Origin: CAYREX01 sp964423505
Lineage (GTDB): Bacteria > Fermentibacterota > Fermentibacteria > Fermentibacterales > JCC-6
Assembly: GCA_964423505.1 (NCBI GenBank)
Contig: CAYREX010000004.1
Location: forward strand, 62,001-126,000
Reading direction: 5' to 3'
DNA length: 64,000 nt
Both the position numbers and the translations under genes were made by a program. Shown piece by piece: positions 53,975 to 61,591 of the stretch. Under the pieces are notes generated by a model. The model was not told where the DNA came from. It saw only the letters and a program-made list of their open reading frames with translations, and did not search any database. Within the stretch, counting starts at the first letter, position 1. The number at the start of each line of letters is the position of its first letter.

Positions 53975-55021
53975 ATGAGATACACCAGAACAGCGGCCTT
54001 GGCGCTCCTGGGCTCCCTCGTGCTGCTCGCCGGGTGCGGCGATCAGCTGCCCACCGACATACCTGACTCCTACGGCTACGACGGGTTCGTGTCACTGGGT
54101 TGGGAGGCCTACGGGGAACAGGACTACGAGCAGGCGCTCGACTACTTCAAGGACGGCATCGACGTCGACGTGTCCCGGCCCGAGGCCTACCTCGGGGCCG
54201 GATGGTCCTCGCTATTCGTGGCCGACTACTGGAGGGTCGCCGACAGCTACTTCTACATGGCGCTCCAGAAGGACGCAGGTGCATACCCGATGCAGCAGTG
54301 GACCGAGAGCCAGCTGCAGGACACCATGTGGACCGTCTTCCAGTGCGTTGACGAGGATCTGCCCCCGTCGGTACTGGACCCGATCCTCGAGATGACCGCC
54401 GACTCGGGCCAGTCCTGGGTCGGCGAGCAGATCTACGACATCGTGGGTCCGAACCCCATTCACTACCGCTTCCAGCCCACGCATGCCGGCGTGATAGCCA
54501 TGTTCATGGCCGCCAACGGAACAACCGGCGAGACCATCCACATCGACAGCATAGTCGACGGGTGGGTCTACGGTGCTGCTCCCTATGCGCGGATAGAGGC
54601 TGCCGGCACGGAGGTCAGGAGCTGGATAAGCCTGGGCAACCAGGTTTCCTACAGCTACGAGACCTTCAACGCCACCGGAAGCGAGACCCAGATATCGAAG
54701 GACGCCCTCGTGGGAATCGCGATGCTCCAGGACATCCGTGGCGAGAACGGCGACCCGCTCCTCGGAGCGGCAGCCGGTCTCGGGCTCGACGTGATAGAGC
54801 CCGACTACTCGTTCGGGAGCGGCATGGAGTGGGCCGGGCTCGAGAGCCTGTCCAACGTGCACATCCTGGGTACTTCCGCAGGGCTCGCTTTCGCGGAGGA
54901 AGGGTTCAGGTTCGCCCTGTTCACCTGCCTCGGCGCTGGATACGGAGGCAGCCTCGATCCGGAGTCTCCCGACTTCGTCACCGGCCTGATGGCCGTGATC
55001 GAGAACATGCTCAACAGCTGA
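53975..55021 (+). CDS. TPR-type lipoprotein
   Basis: 348 residues from ATG 53975, behind GGAAGGAGGGAG. Lipobox LVLLAGC (Cys ~22). Residues ~35-110 form TPR-like helices (FVSLGWEAYGEQDYEQALDYFKDGI, RPEAYLGAGWSSLFVADY, VADSYFYMALQKD). The remaining beta-rich part is unassigned. Last gene of the secretion-linked run; a strong hairpin follows. Probably anchored in the periplasm or at the outer membrane. Confidence 0.75.
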   Translation: MRYTRTAALALLGSLVLLAGCGDQLPTDIPDSYGYDGFVSLGWEAYGEQDYEQALDYFKDGIDVDVSRPEAYLGAGWSSLFVADYWRVADSYFYMALQKDAGAYPMQQWTESQLQDTMWTVFQCVDEDLPPSVLDPILEMTADSGQSWVGEQIYDIVGPNPIHYRFQPTHAGVIAMFMAANGTTGETIHIDSIVDGWVYGAAPYARIEAAGTEVRSWISLGNQVSYSYETFNATGSETQISKDALVGIAMLQDIRGENGDPLLGAAAGLGLDVIEPDYSFGSGMEWAGLESLSNVHILGTSAGLAFAEEGFRFALFTCLGAGYGGSLDPESPDFVTGLMAVIENMLNS

Positions 55022-55044
55022 CCGAGCTGCCTCGACTGCACAAC

Positions 55045-55071
55045 GGGCCCCCCGGCACCTCCGGGGGGCCC
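55045..55071 (+). terminator. GC-rich terminator hairpin
   Basis: GGGCCCCCCGG and CCGGGGGGCCC pair perfectly over 11 bp around CACCT, 24 bases after the lipoprotein stop. No U-tract. It lies directly beside the left inverted repeat of the RAYT element. Confidence 0.65.
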
Positions 55072-55177
55072 ATCCCGTACCGCTTACCACTTTATGAAGA
55101 ATCTGCGACTAAACTCGGTATCCTGCACCATCTTCCGTACCAGCCTCGAGTGGATCTTCGTGGCCGGACATGTGCGC

Positions 55178-55206
55178 TTGAACTCTCTGTTGATCCCGGG
55201 TACACT
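55178..55206 (+). promoter_or_regulatory. Promoter of the RAYT transposase, leaderless
   Basis: TTGAAC (55178-55183) and TACACT (55201-55206) are 17 bases apart, and the -10 ends six bases before the ATG at 55213. There is no Shine-Dalgarno, so the transcript probably begins at the start codon. Confidence 0.6.
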
Positions 55207-55212
55207 GTTCAT

Positions 55213-55869
55213 ATGGGACGACTACCGAGGATCGTACTGCCCGGCGTGCCGCACCACGTCACCCAGCGTGGGACCAGGCGCATGGCTGTCTTCTTCGATG
55301 ACGAAGACAGGGCATCCTACCTTCGGAAGATGCGGATGAAGACAAGGCGGTACACTACGGAGGTAATCTGCTGGTGCTTGATGCCGAACCATGTTCATCT
55401 GATCCTTGTTCCGAGCGGGCCGGAGGACCTGACCCTCGCCGTTGGACGGGCTCATTGGGCTTACGTGAAGGAGATGAACGAACGACGGGAATGGCAGGGC
55501 AGTCTGTTCCAGGGGAGGTTCTACTCGACACCGATGAGCAGCAGCCACCTGATTGCTGCGGTCAAGTATGTGCTCAGGAATCCGGTTCGTTCGGGCCTGT
55601 GCGAGAACGCATGGGATTACTCATGGTCCAGTGCTGCTTTTCATACCGGGGAGAAGCCGGCTGATCCGCTGGTCGTCAGAGACCCGATTCCCGATATCAG
55701 AGACTGGAAGGAGTTTCTGTCCCGGGAGACCGATGCCATCGATCGGATCAGGTCCTGCACCCGGAAGGGAGTTCCTTTCGGTGATGATAGCTTCCTCGAA
55801 TACGTAGAACAGGTCACCGGTCTCGATCTGCGACCGGCGCGAAACGGCAGACCGCCTGACTGGCTCTGA
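55213..55869 (+). CDS. REP-associated tyrosine transposase (Y1/HUH superfamily)
   Basis: 218 residues from ATG 55213; the longer ORF in this frame is read-through of the lipoprotein region. RIVLPGVPHHVTQRG at the start, the HUH motif CLMPNHVHLIL, and the Tyr-bearing helix VKYVLRNPVRSGL followed by YSWSSAAFH are hallmarks of TnpA_REP/IS200-like nucleases, which cut single-stranded DNA hairpins. Isoleucine codons are six ATC, two ATT and no ATA, unlike the ATA-using neighbours, and codon choice is generally less GC-rich, consistent with transfer from elsewhere. Confidence 0.9.
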   Translation: MGRLPRIVLPGVPHHVTQRGTRRMAVFFDDEDRASYLRKMRMKTRRYTTEVICWCLMPNHVHLILVPSGPEDLTLAVGRAHWAYVKEMNERREWQGSLFQGRFYSTPMSSSHLIAAVKYVLRNPVRSGLCENAWDYSWSSAAFHTGEKPADPLVVRDPIPDIRDWKEFLSRETDAIDRIRSCTRKGVPFGDDSFLEYVEQVTGLDLRPARNGRPPDWL

Positions 55870-55973
55870 CCACATCAAGGCAATGGGACTCCTAGGCTCC
55901 GACAAGCGTACTCAACCTACAAGCCGTAATTACTTTAGAAATAGAGATTAAACCCATAAGCGGTACGAGGGGT

Positions 55974-56897
55974 CTAGAGGTCGATGGAGAAGACGTCGAA
56001 ATCGGAGGAGGCGCGGGTGGAGGAGAAGACCAGCCAGCCGTGCTCCGGGTTCCAGGCGGGCCACATGTCGTCGGCATCGTCCTGGGTCACCTGCACCAGC
56101 GAGTCGCCGGTCAGGTCCGATATCCAGATGTCGTAGTTACCGCTCCGGTCGGAGGAGAAGGCGAAGCGGTCGCTGTCGGGGCCCCAGCAGGGATGGATGT
56201 CGTCGGACGCTCCCGTAACGACCGCGGTGGGCTCTGAACCGTCCGGCCTGATCAGCCATATGTCGGACGTATCCCCCTCGCGGCGCTGGAAGAGTATCCA
56301 TGAGCCGTCGGGAGAAAGAGACGGTCTCAGGCAGTCAGCCTCGGGGCCGTAGAGCAGGGAAGGCTCGAGGCCGCCCTCGTCGTACTCCGCCTTCCAGAGC
56401 CCCCAGTAGCCGTCCTCCAGCGTGCAGAGCACTACCGAGTCGCCTCCCGCCACCCAGGTGGGGTGGAGGTGCCGCCTGCCGTCGTCGAGGAGCAGCTTCA
56501 CCGCGCCGATGTTCCCGGGAATCGACCGCACCTGCGACAGGGAGTCGTCTAGGCCAGCCGTGTAGAGTATCCTCCCCTGCTCGGCGCTCCAGGAGCCGTT
56601 GGGCCCGGTGGACTCGTCGTAGGTGGAGGAGGTTATGAACGAAGGCTCGCTCAGGCCGTCGAAGCCGTAGATGCATGGGGAGGTGAACGCCAGAGAGGTG
56701 AACGTCATTATGCTCCCGTAGGGAGACCAGGCCAGGCTGGTCTCCGCGCTGGCGCTGCCGAGGTAGAGGTACGCTCCGTCGGGCCAGGGCTCCGGGTCCC
56801 CCGGGTTCTCGCAGGAGAGGAAAGCTGCGAACGCGGTGGCACAGAGCACGGCTGGAATGGCGGGGCGGGACCCGCAGCGACGAAACATCTCCTGCAT
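55974..56897 (-). CDS. Putative lipoprotein with TolB-like PD40 beta-propeller
   Basis: 307 residues; the ATG overlaps the murA stop, or starts nine bases later at a second ATG. An N-terminal hydrophobic stretch ends FLSC, a likely lipidation site. Repeated propeller blades follow the PD40/WD40 pattern: RPSLSPDGSWILFQRREGD, SDIWLIRPDGSEP, HPCWGPDSDRFAFSSDRSG, YDIWISDLTGD, WPAWNPEHGWLVFSSTR. Such proteins act in the periplasm as binding platforms. It is not a full TolB (no N-terminal alpha/beta domain). Confidence 0.8.
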   Translation of the reverse strand: MQEMFRRCGSRPAIPAVLCATAFAAFLSCENPGDPEPWPDGAYLYLGSASAETSLAWSPYGSIMTFTSLAFTSPCIYGFDGLSEPSFITSSTYDESTGPNGSWSAEQGRILYTAGLDDSLSQVRSIPGNIGAVKLLLDDGRRHLHPTWVAGGDSVVLCTLEDGYWGLWKAEYDEGGLEPSLLYGPEADCLRPSLSPDGSWILFQRREGDTSDIWLIRPDGSEPTAVVTGASDDIHPCWGPDSDRFAFSSDRSGNYDIWISDLTGDSLVQVTQDDADDMWPAWNPEHGWLVFSSTRASSDFDVFSIDL

Positions 56898-58213
56898 CAG
56901 CTCTCCTCGCCGAGCGGCGGTCCCGCCTCTATCCTGGCCCCCAGCCTCCCGAGGCGCTCCACCAGCCGCTCGTATCCCCTCTCGATCTGGTGGACGTTGC
57001 TTATCGTGCTCTCTCCCCGGGCGCAGAGCGCCGCGGTCAGCAGAGCCATCCCTGCCCTTATATCAGGGCTGGACACGTTCGTTCCCCGGAGCGAGGCCGG
57101 TCCGGTCACCACGACCCTGTGCGGGTCGCACTGGATGATGCGCGCACCCATGGCCACCAGCTTGTCGACGAAGAAGAGCCTGCTCTCGAACATCTTCTCG
57201 AATATCAGCGATGTGCCCTCGGACTGCGTCGCCACAACGACCGCCGTGCTGGTCAGGTCGGGCGAGAACCCGGGCCACGGCGCGTCGTACAGAGTCGGAA
57301 TGGCGCCGCCCCTGTCCGGCCTGACGCCGCAGCGCCGCGAGCCGTCCACGAGGAGGTCCCCCTCCAACATCTGCGCGTCGACCCCGAGCTTTCCCAGCCC
57401 GTTCATGATGGGGGAGACTATCCCCTCCGGAACCCCCTCGATAGTGACCTCGCCGCCGCAGCAGGCTGCAAGGCCGATGAAGCTGCCTATCTCTATGTGG
57501 TCGGGAGTCACCGTGTGGTCGGCGCCGACGAGGTCGCCTCCCCTGCCCCTGACGGTTATCCTGTTCGTGCCCACGCCGCTTATCTCGGCGCCCATGGCCT
57601 TGAGCAGCGCACCCAGGTCCTGCACGTTCGGCTCGCACGCGGCATTGTATATCGTCGTGGTGCCACTCGCGGATGCCGCGGCCATGAGAGCGTTCTCCGT
57701 GGCGGTCACCGAGGGCTCGTCCAGGAGCATGAAGGTACCCTCCAGGCCCCTGGAGCGGAAGGATATCATCCAGTCCCGCAGGCCGACCTCGGCCCCCATC
57801 CTCTCCAGGACGAGGAAGTGGGTGTCCAGTCGGCGCCTGCCTATGACGTCTCCGCCCGGGGGAGGCAGGATGACCCTGCCGGTGCGGGCAAGCAGCGGGC
57901 CGGCGAGGAGGATGGACGCCCTCACGGCCTTGCACAGCTCCAGGTCCAGCTCCTCCGGGACAACCTCCGCCGCCCTGACCGAGACCTCCGCTGAGTCCCT
58001 CCTCTCCACCTCGCAACCGAGGCTCTCGAGGAGACGCAGCATGACCCTGACGTCCCTTATGTCCGGCACGTTGCGAAGGACGACCTCCTCGGGGGTGAGC
58101 AGGCAGGCGGCCAGCTCCGGGAGGGTGGCGTTCTTGCTCCCCGCGGGTCTGAGGACCCCCGAGAGCGGCACCCCGCCCTCGACTCGATATGTATCCGGCT
58201 TGAGATCGCTCAT
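56897..58213 (-). CDS. murA: UDP-N-acetylglucosamine 1-carboxyvinyltransferase with Cys-to-Asp active site
   Basis: 438 residues from ATG 58213, which overlaps the upstream stop (ATGA); the longer ORF lies within the exonuclease gene. EPT-synthase fold with AGSKNATLPELAACLL (Lys27), ASILLAGPLLARTG, GTTTIYNAACEPNVQDL and WPGFSPDLTS. The loop that normally carries the PEP-binding Cys (GGCxIGxRP) reads PGGDVIGRR, with Asp122 in its place, as in the naturally fosfomycin-resistant MurA of Mycobacterium and Chlamydia. Catalyses the first committed step of peptidoglycan synthesis. Confidence 0.94.
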   Translation of the reverse strand: MSDLKPDTYRVEGGVPLSGVLRPAGSKNATLPELAACLLTPEEVVLRNVPDIRDVRVMLRLLESLGCEVERRDSAEVSVRAAEVVPEELDLELCKAVRASILLAGPLLARTGRVILPPPGGDVIGRRRLDTHFLVLERMGAEVGLRDWMISFRSRGLEGTFMLLDEPSVTATENALMAAASASGTTTIYNAACEPNVQDLGALLKAMGAEISGVGTNRITVRGRGGDLVGADHTVTPDHIEIGSFIGLAACCGGEVTIEGVPEGIVSPIMNGLGKLGVDAQMLEGDLLVDGSRRCGVRPDRGGAIPTLYDAPWPGFSPDLTSTAVVVATQSEGTSLIFEKMFESRLFFVDKLVAMGARIIQCDPHRVVVTGPASLRGTNVSSPDIRAGMALLTAALCARGESTISNVHQIERGYERLVERLGRLGARIEAGPPLGEES

Positions 58214-59022
58214 CGGTCCCCCCCGGACCTGCCTGACTTCTTCAGGATGGTGTGATAGAGGTCCGGGTAGTCGTTCGGTATCCACTTCTGTCTGAGCAGC
58301 CATCTTATGTAGTCCGGGTCGCTGGCGATGATGTCCTCGACTAGCTGTCCCCTGTACTTGCCGAAGCCGAAAGTCTGTATCTCCAGAGGCGACCGGGAGA
58401 TGTCGGCGAGCTCGCCCCATGTCGAGGCGTCGGTCAGCCCCTCGGTCATTATCTTCTCGAGCAGGGCCCTCACGAGGAACGTGTCGAAGAGCGCCCTGTG
58501 GGCGTCTCCCGTCAGACCCTCGTCCAGGCCGAAGCGGTACCTCAGGGTCTGCAGAGAGTGGGAGGGTATGAAGGGCCATACGTGCCTCGAGAGTCTCAGG
58601 GTGTCAAGCTCGGCCTCCTCCGCAACGGCCTCGAATACCGAGGGCATCTGTCTCTTCAGGATAGAGAGGTCGTAGGGCAGGTTGTGGGCGGCGACCAGAT
58701 CCGCGCGGGAGACCAGCTCCCGAGCATCCTGCTCCAGGTCCTTCACCGACGGAGCGTCCTCCAGCATGGCGTTAGTGATATGGTGCACCGCGGAAGCCTC
58801 CGGGGGGACGGGGCCGGTCGGACGGACGAGCCTGCAGAGCTGACTCGACCCCTCGCTCCTCGCGCTTCCCGAGTAGGGGGTGAGCAGCATCGCCAGCTCG
58901 CAGACCTCGGCCTTCTCCGGGTCCGGGCCGGTCGTCTCGGTGTCGAGATAGAGTATGTGCAGCTCCGGGACGGAGGTCTCCTCCGCAGCCGCTTCGAAGA
59001 GGTCGGGCGCTCCCTCAGCCAT
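58210..59022 (-). CDS. DEDDh 3'-5' exonuclease, ExoX/DnaQ-like, with C-terminal DUF3820-like domain
   Basis: 270 residues. Exo I LYLDTETTGPD, Exo II HNLPYDLSIL and Exo III GDAHRALFDT supply the Asp/Glu/His metal site of the DEDDh family. The last ~60 residues (TFGFGKYRGQLVEDII, YIRWLLRQKWIP) match the small domain found at the C-terminus of some exodeoxyribonuclease-X-like proteins. Probably acts in DNA repair or processing. The ATG has no Shine-Dalgarno and a -10-like element six bases upstream. Coupled to murA by ATGA. Confidence 0.88.
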   Translation of the reverse strand: MAEGAPDLFEAAAEETSVPELHILYLDTETTGPDPEKAEVCELAMLLTPYSGSARSEGSSQLCRLVRPTGPVPPEASAVHHITNAMLEDAPSVKDLEQDARELVSRADLVAAHNLPYDLSILKRQMPSVFEAVAEEAELDTLRLSRHVWPFIPSHSLQTLRYRFGLDEGLTGDAHRALFDTFLVRALLEKIMTEGLTDASTWGELADISRSPLEIQTFGFGKYRGQLVEDIIASDPDYIRWLLRQKWIPNDYPDLYHTILKKSGRSGGDR

Positions 59023-59028
59023 GGATGA

Positions 59029-59057
59029 ATACTAACCCTGTGAACCCTGCATGAAAA
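59029..59057 (-). promoter_or_regulatory. Leaderless promoter of the exonuclease-murA operon
   Basis: On the minus strand TTTTCA (59057-59052) and TAGTAT (59034-59029) are 17 bases apart. The -10 ends six bases before the ATG at 59022, and no Shine-Dalgarno is present. Confidence 0.5.
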
Positions 59058-59112
59058 GGCGGAGGGGGGCGGAAAGGGATGCCCGGTTTGGCGGATTCCT
59101 CGGCGATTTCAT

Positions 59113-59118
59113 TATATA
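59113..59118 (+). promoter_or_regulatory. Candidate -10 element of the Met-rich lipoprotein gene
   Basis: TATATA stands in a short AT-rich patch 68 bases before the ATG at 59186. No clear -35 is visible. The mRNA leader contains GAGGAGGAGG as ribosome-binding site. Confidence 0.35.
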
Positions 59119-59185
59119 CACACGGGATGGAACGGTTGCTCCGGGCGCCTCCAGGCGCCCTTCGGCAAGTTGAGGAGGAGGAAGA

Positions 59186-60934
59186 ATGATGAAGAGAGAT
59201 ATGCTGCTGGCCGCGGTCCTGGTGCTGGGACTGCTCTCCGCCTGCGGCGGAGAGGATCCCGAGGAGGTCGCGGAGGGAGTGGTCGAGGGTACCGGCGTCA
59301 CATCCGTGCTCGACCCGCTGCCCGACAGCCCGATGTTCTCCATGGCCCTCGTCGACCCCGAGGCAGTCGTGGACGCTCTGGACGGATACACGGCCGGGGC
59401 GCCCATGCTGGGGAGCGAGTTCGTCTCCGGCTGGCTGCTCTCCCTTCTGGACTGCGCCGACATGGACGAGGTCGAGTCGAAGTTCGGCATGGACGTCAGT
59501 GGCGGCATCTCCGTGTTCGTCGAGGGGATGACCCCGCAGAGCTTCGGCGGCGCCGTCTCGGTGACCGACGCGGACGTGCTGATGGGCCTCGTCGGCCTGC
59601 AGGGTACGCCCGGAGAGCCGCTGGACGGGCGAGAGGTCATGACATACCCGGTCGACTTCGGCTCCGTGCTCACGTGCGAGGCCGACGGCCTGCTGCTGAT
59701 AGCCGGGAGCAGGGCCGGCCTGCAGTCCATGCTGGACAGGCTGGACGGCCGGGCCCCCGAAGGCATGCCCGACGTGCCCGAGGGCAGCATCTACTCCTAC
59801 CTCCAGGTCTCCAGCTTCGGCCCCATGGCGGCGGCTCAGCTGCAGGCGGCCCGCCCGAGCATCATCCAGGGGATGGAGATGAGCTCCACCCAGGGAGACG
59901 CCGACATGATGCGGTCGGCGATGGACATGTACTTCGAGATGATTGGCCTGTTCCTCACCGAGACCAGGATGGTGGAGTCGGTCACGAGCTTCGGCCCGGA
60001 GGGCATCAACATCTCCTCCAGGATGGATTTCGTGGAGGGGTCATCGCTGGCGGAGTACGTGCTGCCCGCGGAGGTGGAAGACCTCTCCGCCATCCTGCCC
60101 GCCGGGGACGTGGCAGTCGGTCGGTTCAGCATGAACCCGGTCACGACCGAAGCTGCCCTGACGGCCGTGCTGGGCTCGCTGGGCATGGATGAGCTGCCGG
60201 AGGAGATGGTCGACCTCTGGACCATGATAGCCACCAACACCGCCTTCTCCGCCTCCAGCACCCCGGAGGAGCCGATGCACATCCTGGGCGTCTACGCCAT
60301 GCCCCCCGAGTACACGCTCGAGGACGTCGCCCTGAGCTACGAGCGGCAGTTCGAGATGATGGGCGGGCTGATGGACATGCCCGGCCTGGAGCTGCTCGGC
60401 CCCGACATCGTCGAGGACCACGGTCGCCGCTGGGTCAGGTTCGGGATGTACATGGACATGGCCCAGCTCGCAGAGGCCGAGCCCGGAGCCGGTCAGATGG
60501 AGCTGGAGCCCGTCTCCTGGACCGCCTGGATGACAGTGGAGGAGGGCTTCCTCTTCCTGGAGATGGCGGAGGAGCCCGCGACGCTGCTGTCGATGCTCGA
60601 CGGCACCGCCGGGGGCGAGACGGCGGCGGACGTGATGTCATCCCGCGGCCTCTCCGAAGACTCGGAGGTCGCTCTCCTGCTCAACCTCCCGGGTTACATG
60701 GAGATGGCCATGTCCATGTCCGGAGTCACAGAGTTCGACGCCATGGAGCTCGATTGCGGGCCGGTCTGGGTTTCGCTCGAGGTGGACATCACGGAGGAGG
60801 GCCTGATGTCCCATGCCCGGGTGCCGGGAACCGAGATGGTCGAGTTCGTCTCCGCCACCGTGGCCTACTTCAGCGCTGCGAGGGCCGGCGAGGAGGTGCC
60901 GATCGAGACCGGGGCCGAGGCCGGCACGATGTAA
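59186..60934 (+). CDS. Large Met-rich acidic lipoprotein, DUF3352-like
   Basis: 582 residues. Signal peptide with lipobox LLSAC (Cys ~20). The mature part has two similar halves of alternating beta strands and helices with no Lys/Arg clusters: SVLDPLPDSPMFSMALVDPEAVVDAL, LLLIAGSRAGLQSMLDRLDG, VSWTAWMTVEEGFLFLEMAEEPATLLSML. The strand-helix pattern resembles DUF3352-type proteins. It is unusually rich in Met, Glu and Asp. Function unknown. Monocistronic, ended by two hairpins. Confidence 0.75.
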   Translation: MMKRDMLLAAVLVLGLLSACGGEDPEEVAEGVVEGTGVTSVLDPLPDSPMFSMALVDPEAVVDALDGYTAGAPMLGSEFVSGWLLSLLDCADMDEVESKFGMDVSGGISVFVEGMTPQSFGGAVSVTDADVLMGLVGLQGTPGEPLDGREVMTYPVDFGSVLTCEADGLLLIAGSRAGLQSMLDRLDGRAPEGMPDVPEGSIYSYLQVSSFGPMAAAQLQAARPSIIQGMEMSSTQGDADMMRSAMDMYFEMIGLFLTETRMVESVTSFGPEGINISSRMDFVEGSSLAEYVLPAEVEDLSAILPAGDVAVGRFSMNPVTTEAALTAVLGSLGMDELPEEMVDLWTMIATNTAFSASSTPEEPMHILGVYAMPPEYTLEDVALSYERQFEMMGGLMDMPGLELLGPDIVEDHGRRWVRFGMYMDMAQLAEAEPGAGQMELEPVSWTAWMTVEEGFLFLEMAEEPATLLSMLDGTAGGETAADVMSSRGLSEDSEVALLLNLPGYMEMAMSMSGVTEFDAMELDCGPVWVSLEVDITEEGLMSHARVPGTEMVEFVSATVAYFSAARAGEEVPIETGAEAGTM

Positions 60935-60937
60935 GCT

Positions 60938-60985
60938 GTCCCCGACGGGGACATGTGAAGGGGCGCCGGCATCCTGCCGGCGCCC
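60938..60985 (+). terminator. Tandem GC hairpins after the Met-rich lipoprotein gene
   Basis: A small hairpin GTCCCC-GAC-GGGGAC (60938-60952) is followed by a larger one, GGGCGCCGGCA-TCC-TGCCGGCGCCC (60961-60985, 11-bp stem). No U-tract. The symmetrical stem could also act on the convergent pth transcript, which ends at 61016. Confidence 0.6.
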
Positions 60986-61015
60986 GCTGAGCATGAACGG
61001 TCCGTCAGGTCGGGG

Positions 61016-61588
61016 TCAGTCCGGGTCCGGCCGCCTGTTGTACATCTCCTGGGCCCTGCCGAACTCGCCCTCCATGACCATGGAGACGCAGTCGGCGCCC
61101 CTGTGGGCCATCACCGCGGCCTCCTCCTCGAGCCGCCCGGGGACCCTCGACAGGACGTATTCCGCCAGGTCGACCTCCTCGGGAGCGGGACCCACGCCGA
61201 GCCGCAGCCTGGCGAAGCTGTCGGTGCCCAGCACCTCTATGATGCTTCCCAGGCCGTTGTGCCCGCCGCTGGATCCGGCGGCGCGAAGGCGCATTCGTCC
61301 GAGGTCCAGGGCGATGTCGTCGCAGACGACCAGCAGCTCGTCCGGTCCGGCGCCGAGCGCGTCCAGGAAGGCCCCCACCGCCCGGCCGCTCCTGTTCATG
61401 TAGACCATCGGCTTGACGACGCTCGTGGAGGGAGAGACCTCCGCCACCATGAAGAGGCCGGCGTCGCGGAACGCGCTGCCGGCCTCACGGGCGAGTATGT
61501 CCGCCGTCCAGAATCCGGCGTTGTGCCAGGTCATGGCGTAGCGGGGCCCGGGGTTGCCCAGGCAGGCCACCGCGCGGACCCGGTCCAG
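61016..61588 (-). CDS. pth: Peptidyl-tRNA hydrolase
   Basis: 190 residues if started at CTG 61588, four bases after the rplY stop and six bases after a GGAGGAG; the first standard in-frame start is GTG 61570, which would leave only four residues before the conserved LGNPG and has no Shine-Dalgarno. Catalytic-site segments are ACLGNPGPRY, TWHNAGFW (His), KPMVYMNRSG, DDIALDLGRMRLR and GSSGGHNGL. It frees tRNA from peptidyl-tRNA that drops off ribosomes. The rplY-pth order is conserved in many bacteria. Confidence 0.92.
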   Translation of the reverse strand: MDRVRAVACLGNPGPRYAMTWHNAGFWTADILAREAGSAFRDAGLFMVAEVSPSTSVVKPMVYMNRSGRAVGAFLDALGAGPDELLVVCDDIALDLGRMRLRAAGSSGGHNGLGSIIEVLGTDSFARLRLGVGPAPEEVDLAEYVLSRVPGRLEEEAAVMAHRGADCVSMVMEGEFGRAQEMYNRRPDPD

Positions 61589-61591
61589 GGG

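Larger units (their letters stand above)
55076..55967 (+). mobile_element. REP-associated tyrosine transposase (RAYT) element bounded by 11-bp inverted repeats
   Basis: CGTACCGCTTA at 55076-55086 is repeated exactly in inverse at 55957-55967 (TAAGCGGTACG), enclosing a single Y1-transposase gene. The interior is AT-richer than its surroundings, especially 55900-55955. Whether these repeats are true element ends or pairing recognition sites is not settled; no target duplication is evident. Confidence 0.5.

Noticed and set aside
54562..55212. Extended transposase ORF covering the lipoprotein end
   Set aside because: It is out of frame with the lipoprotein gene and passes through a terminator hairpin; RAYT homology starts at 55213.
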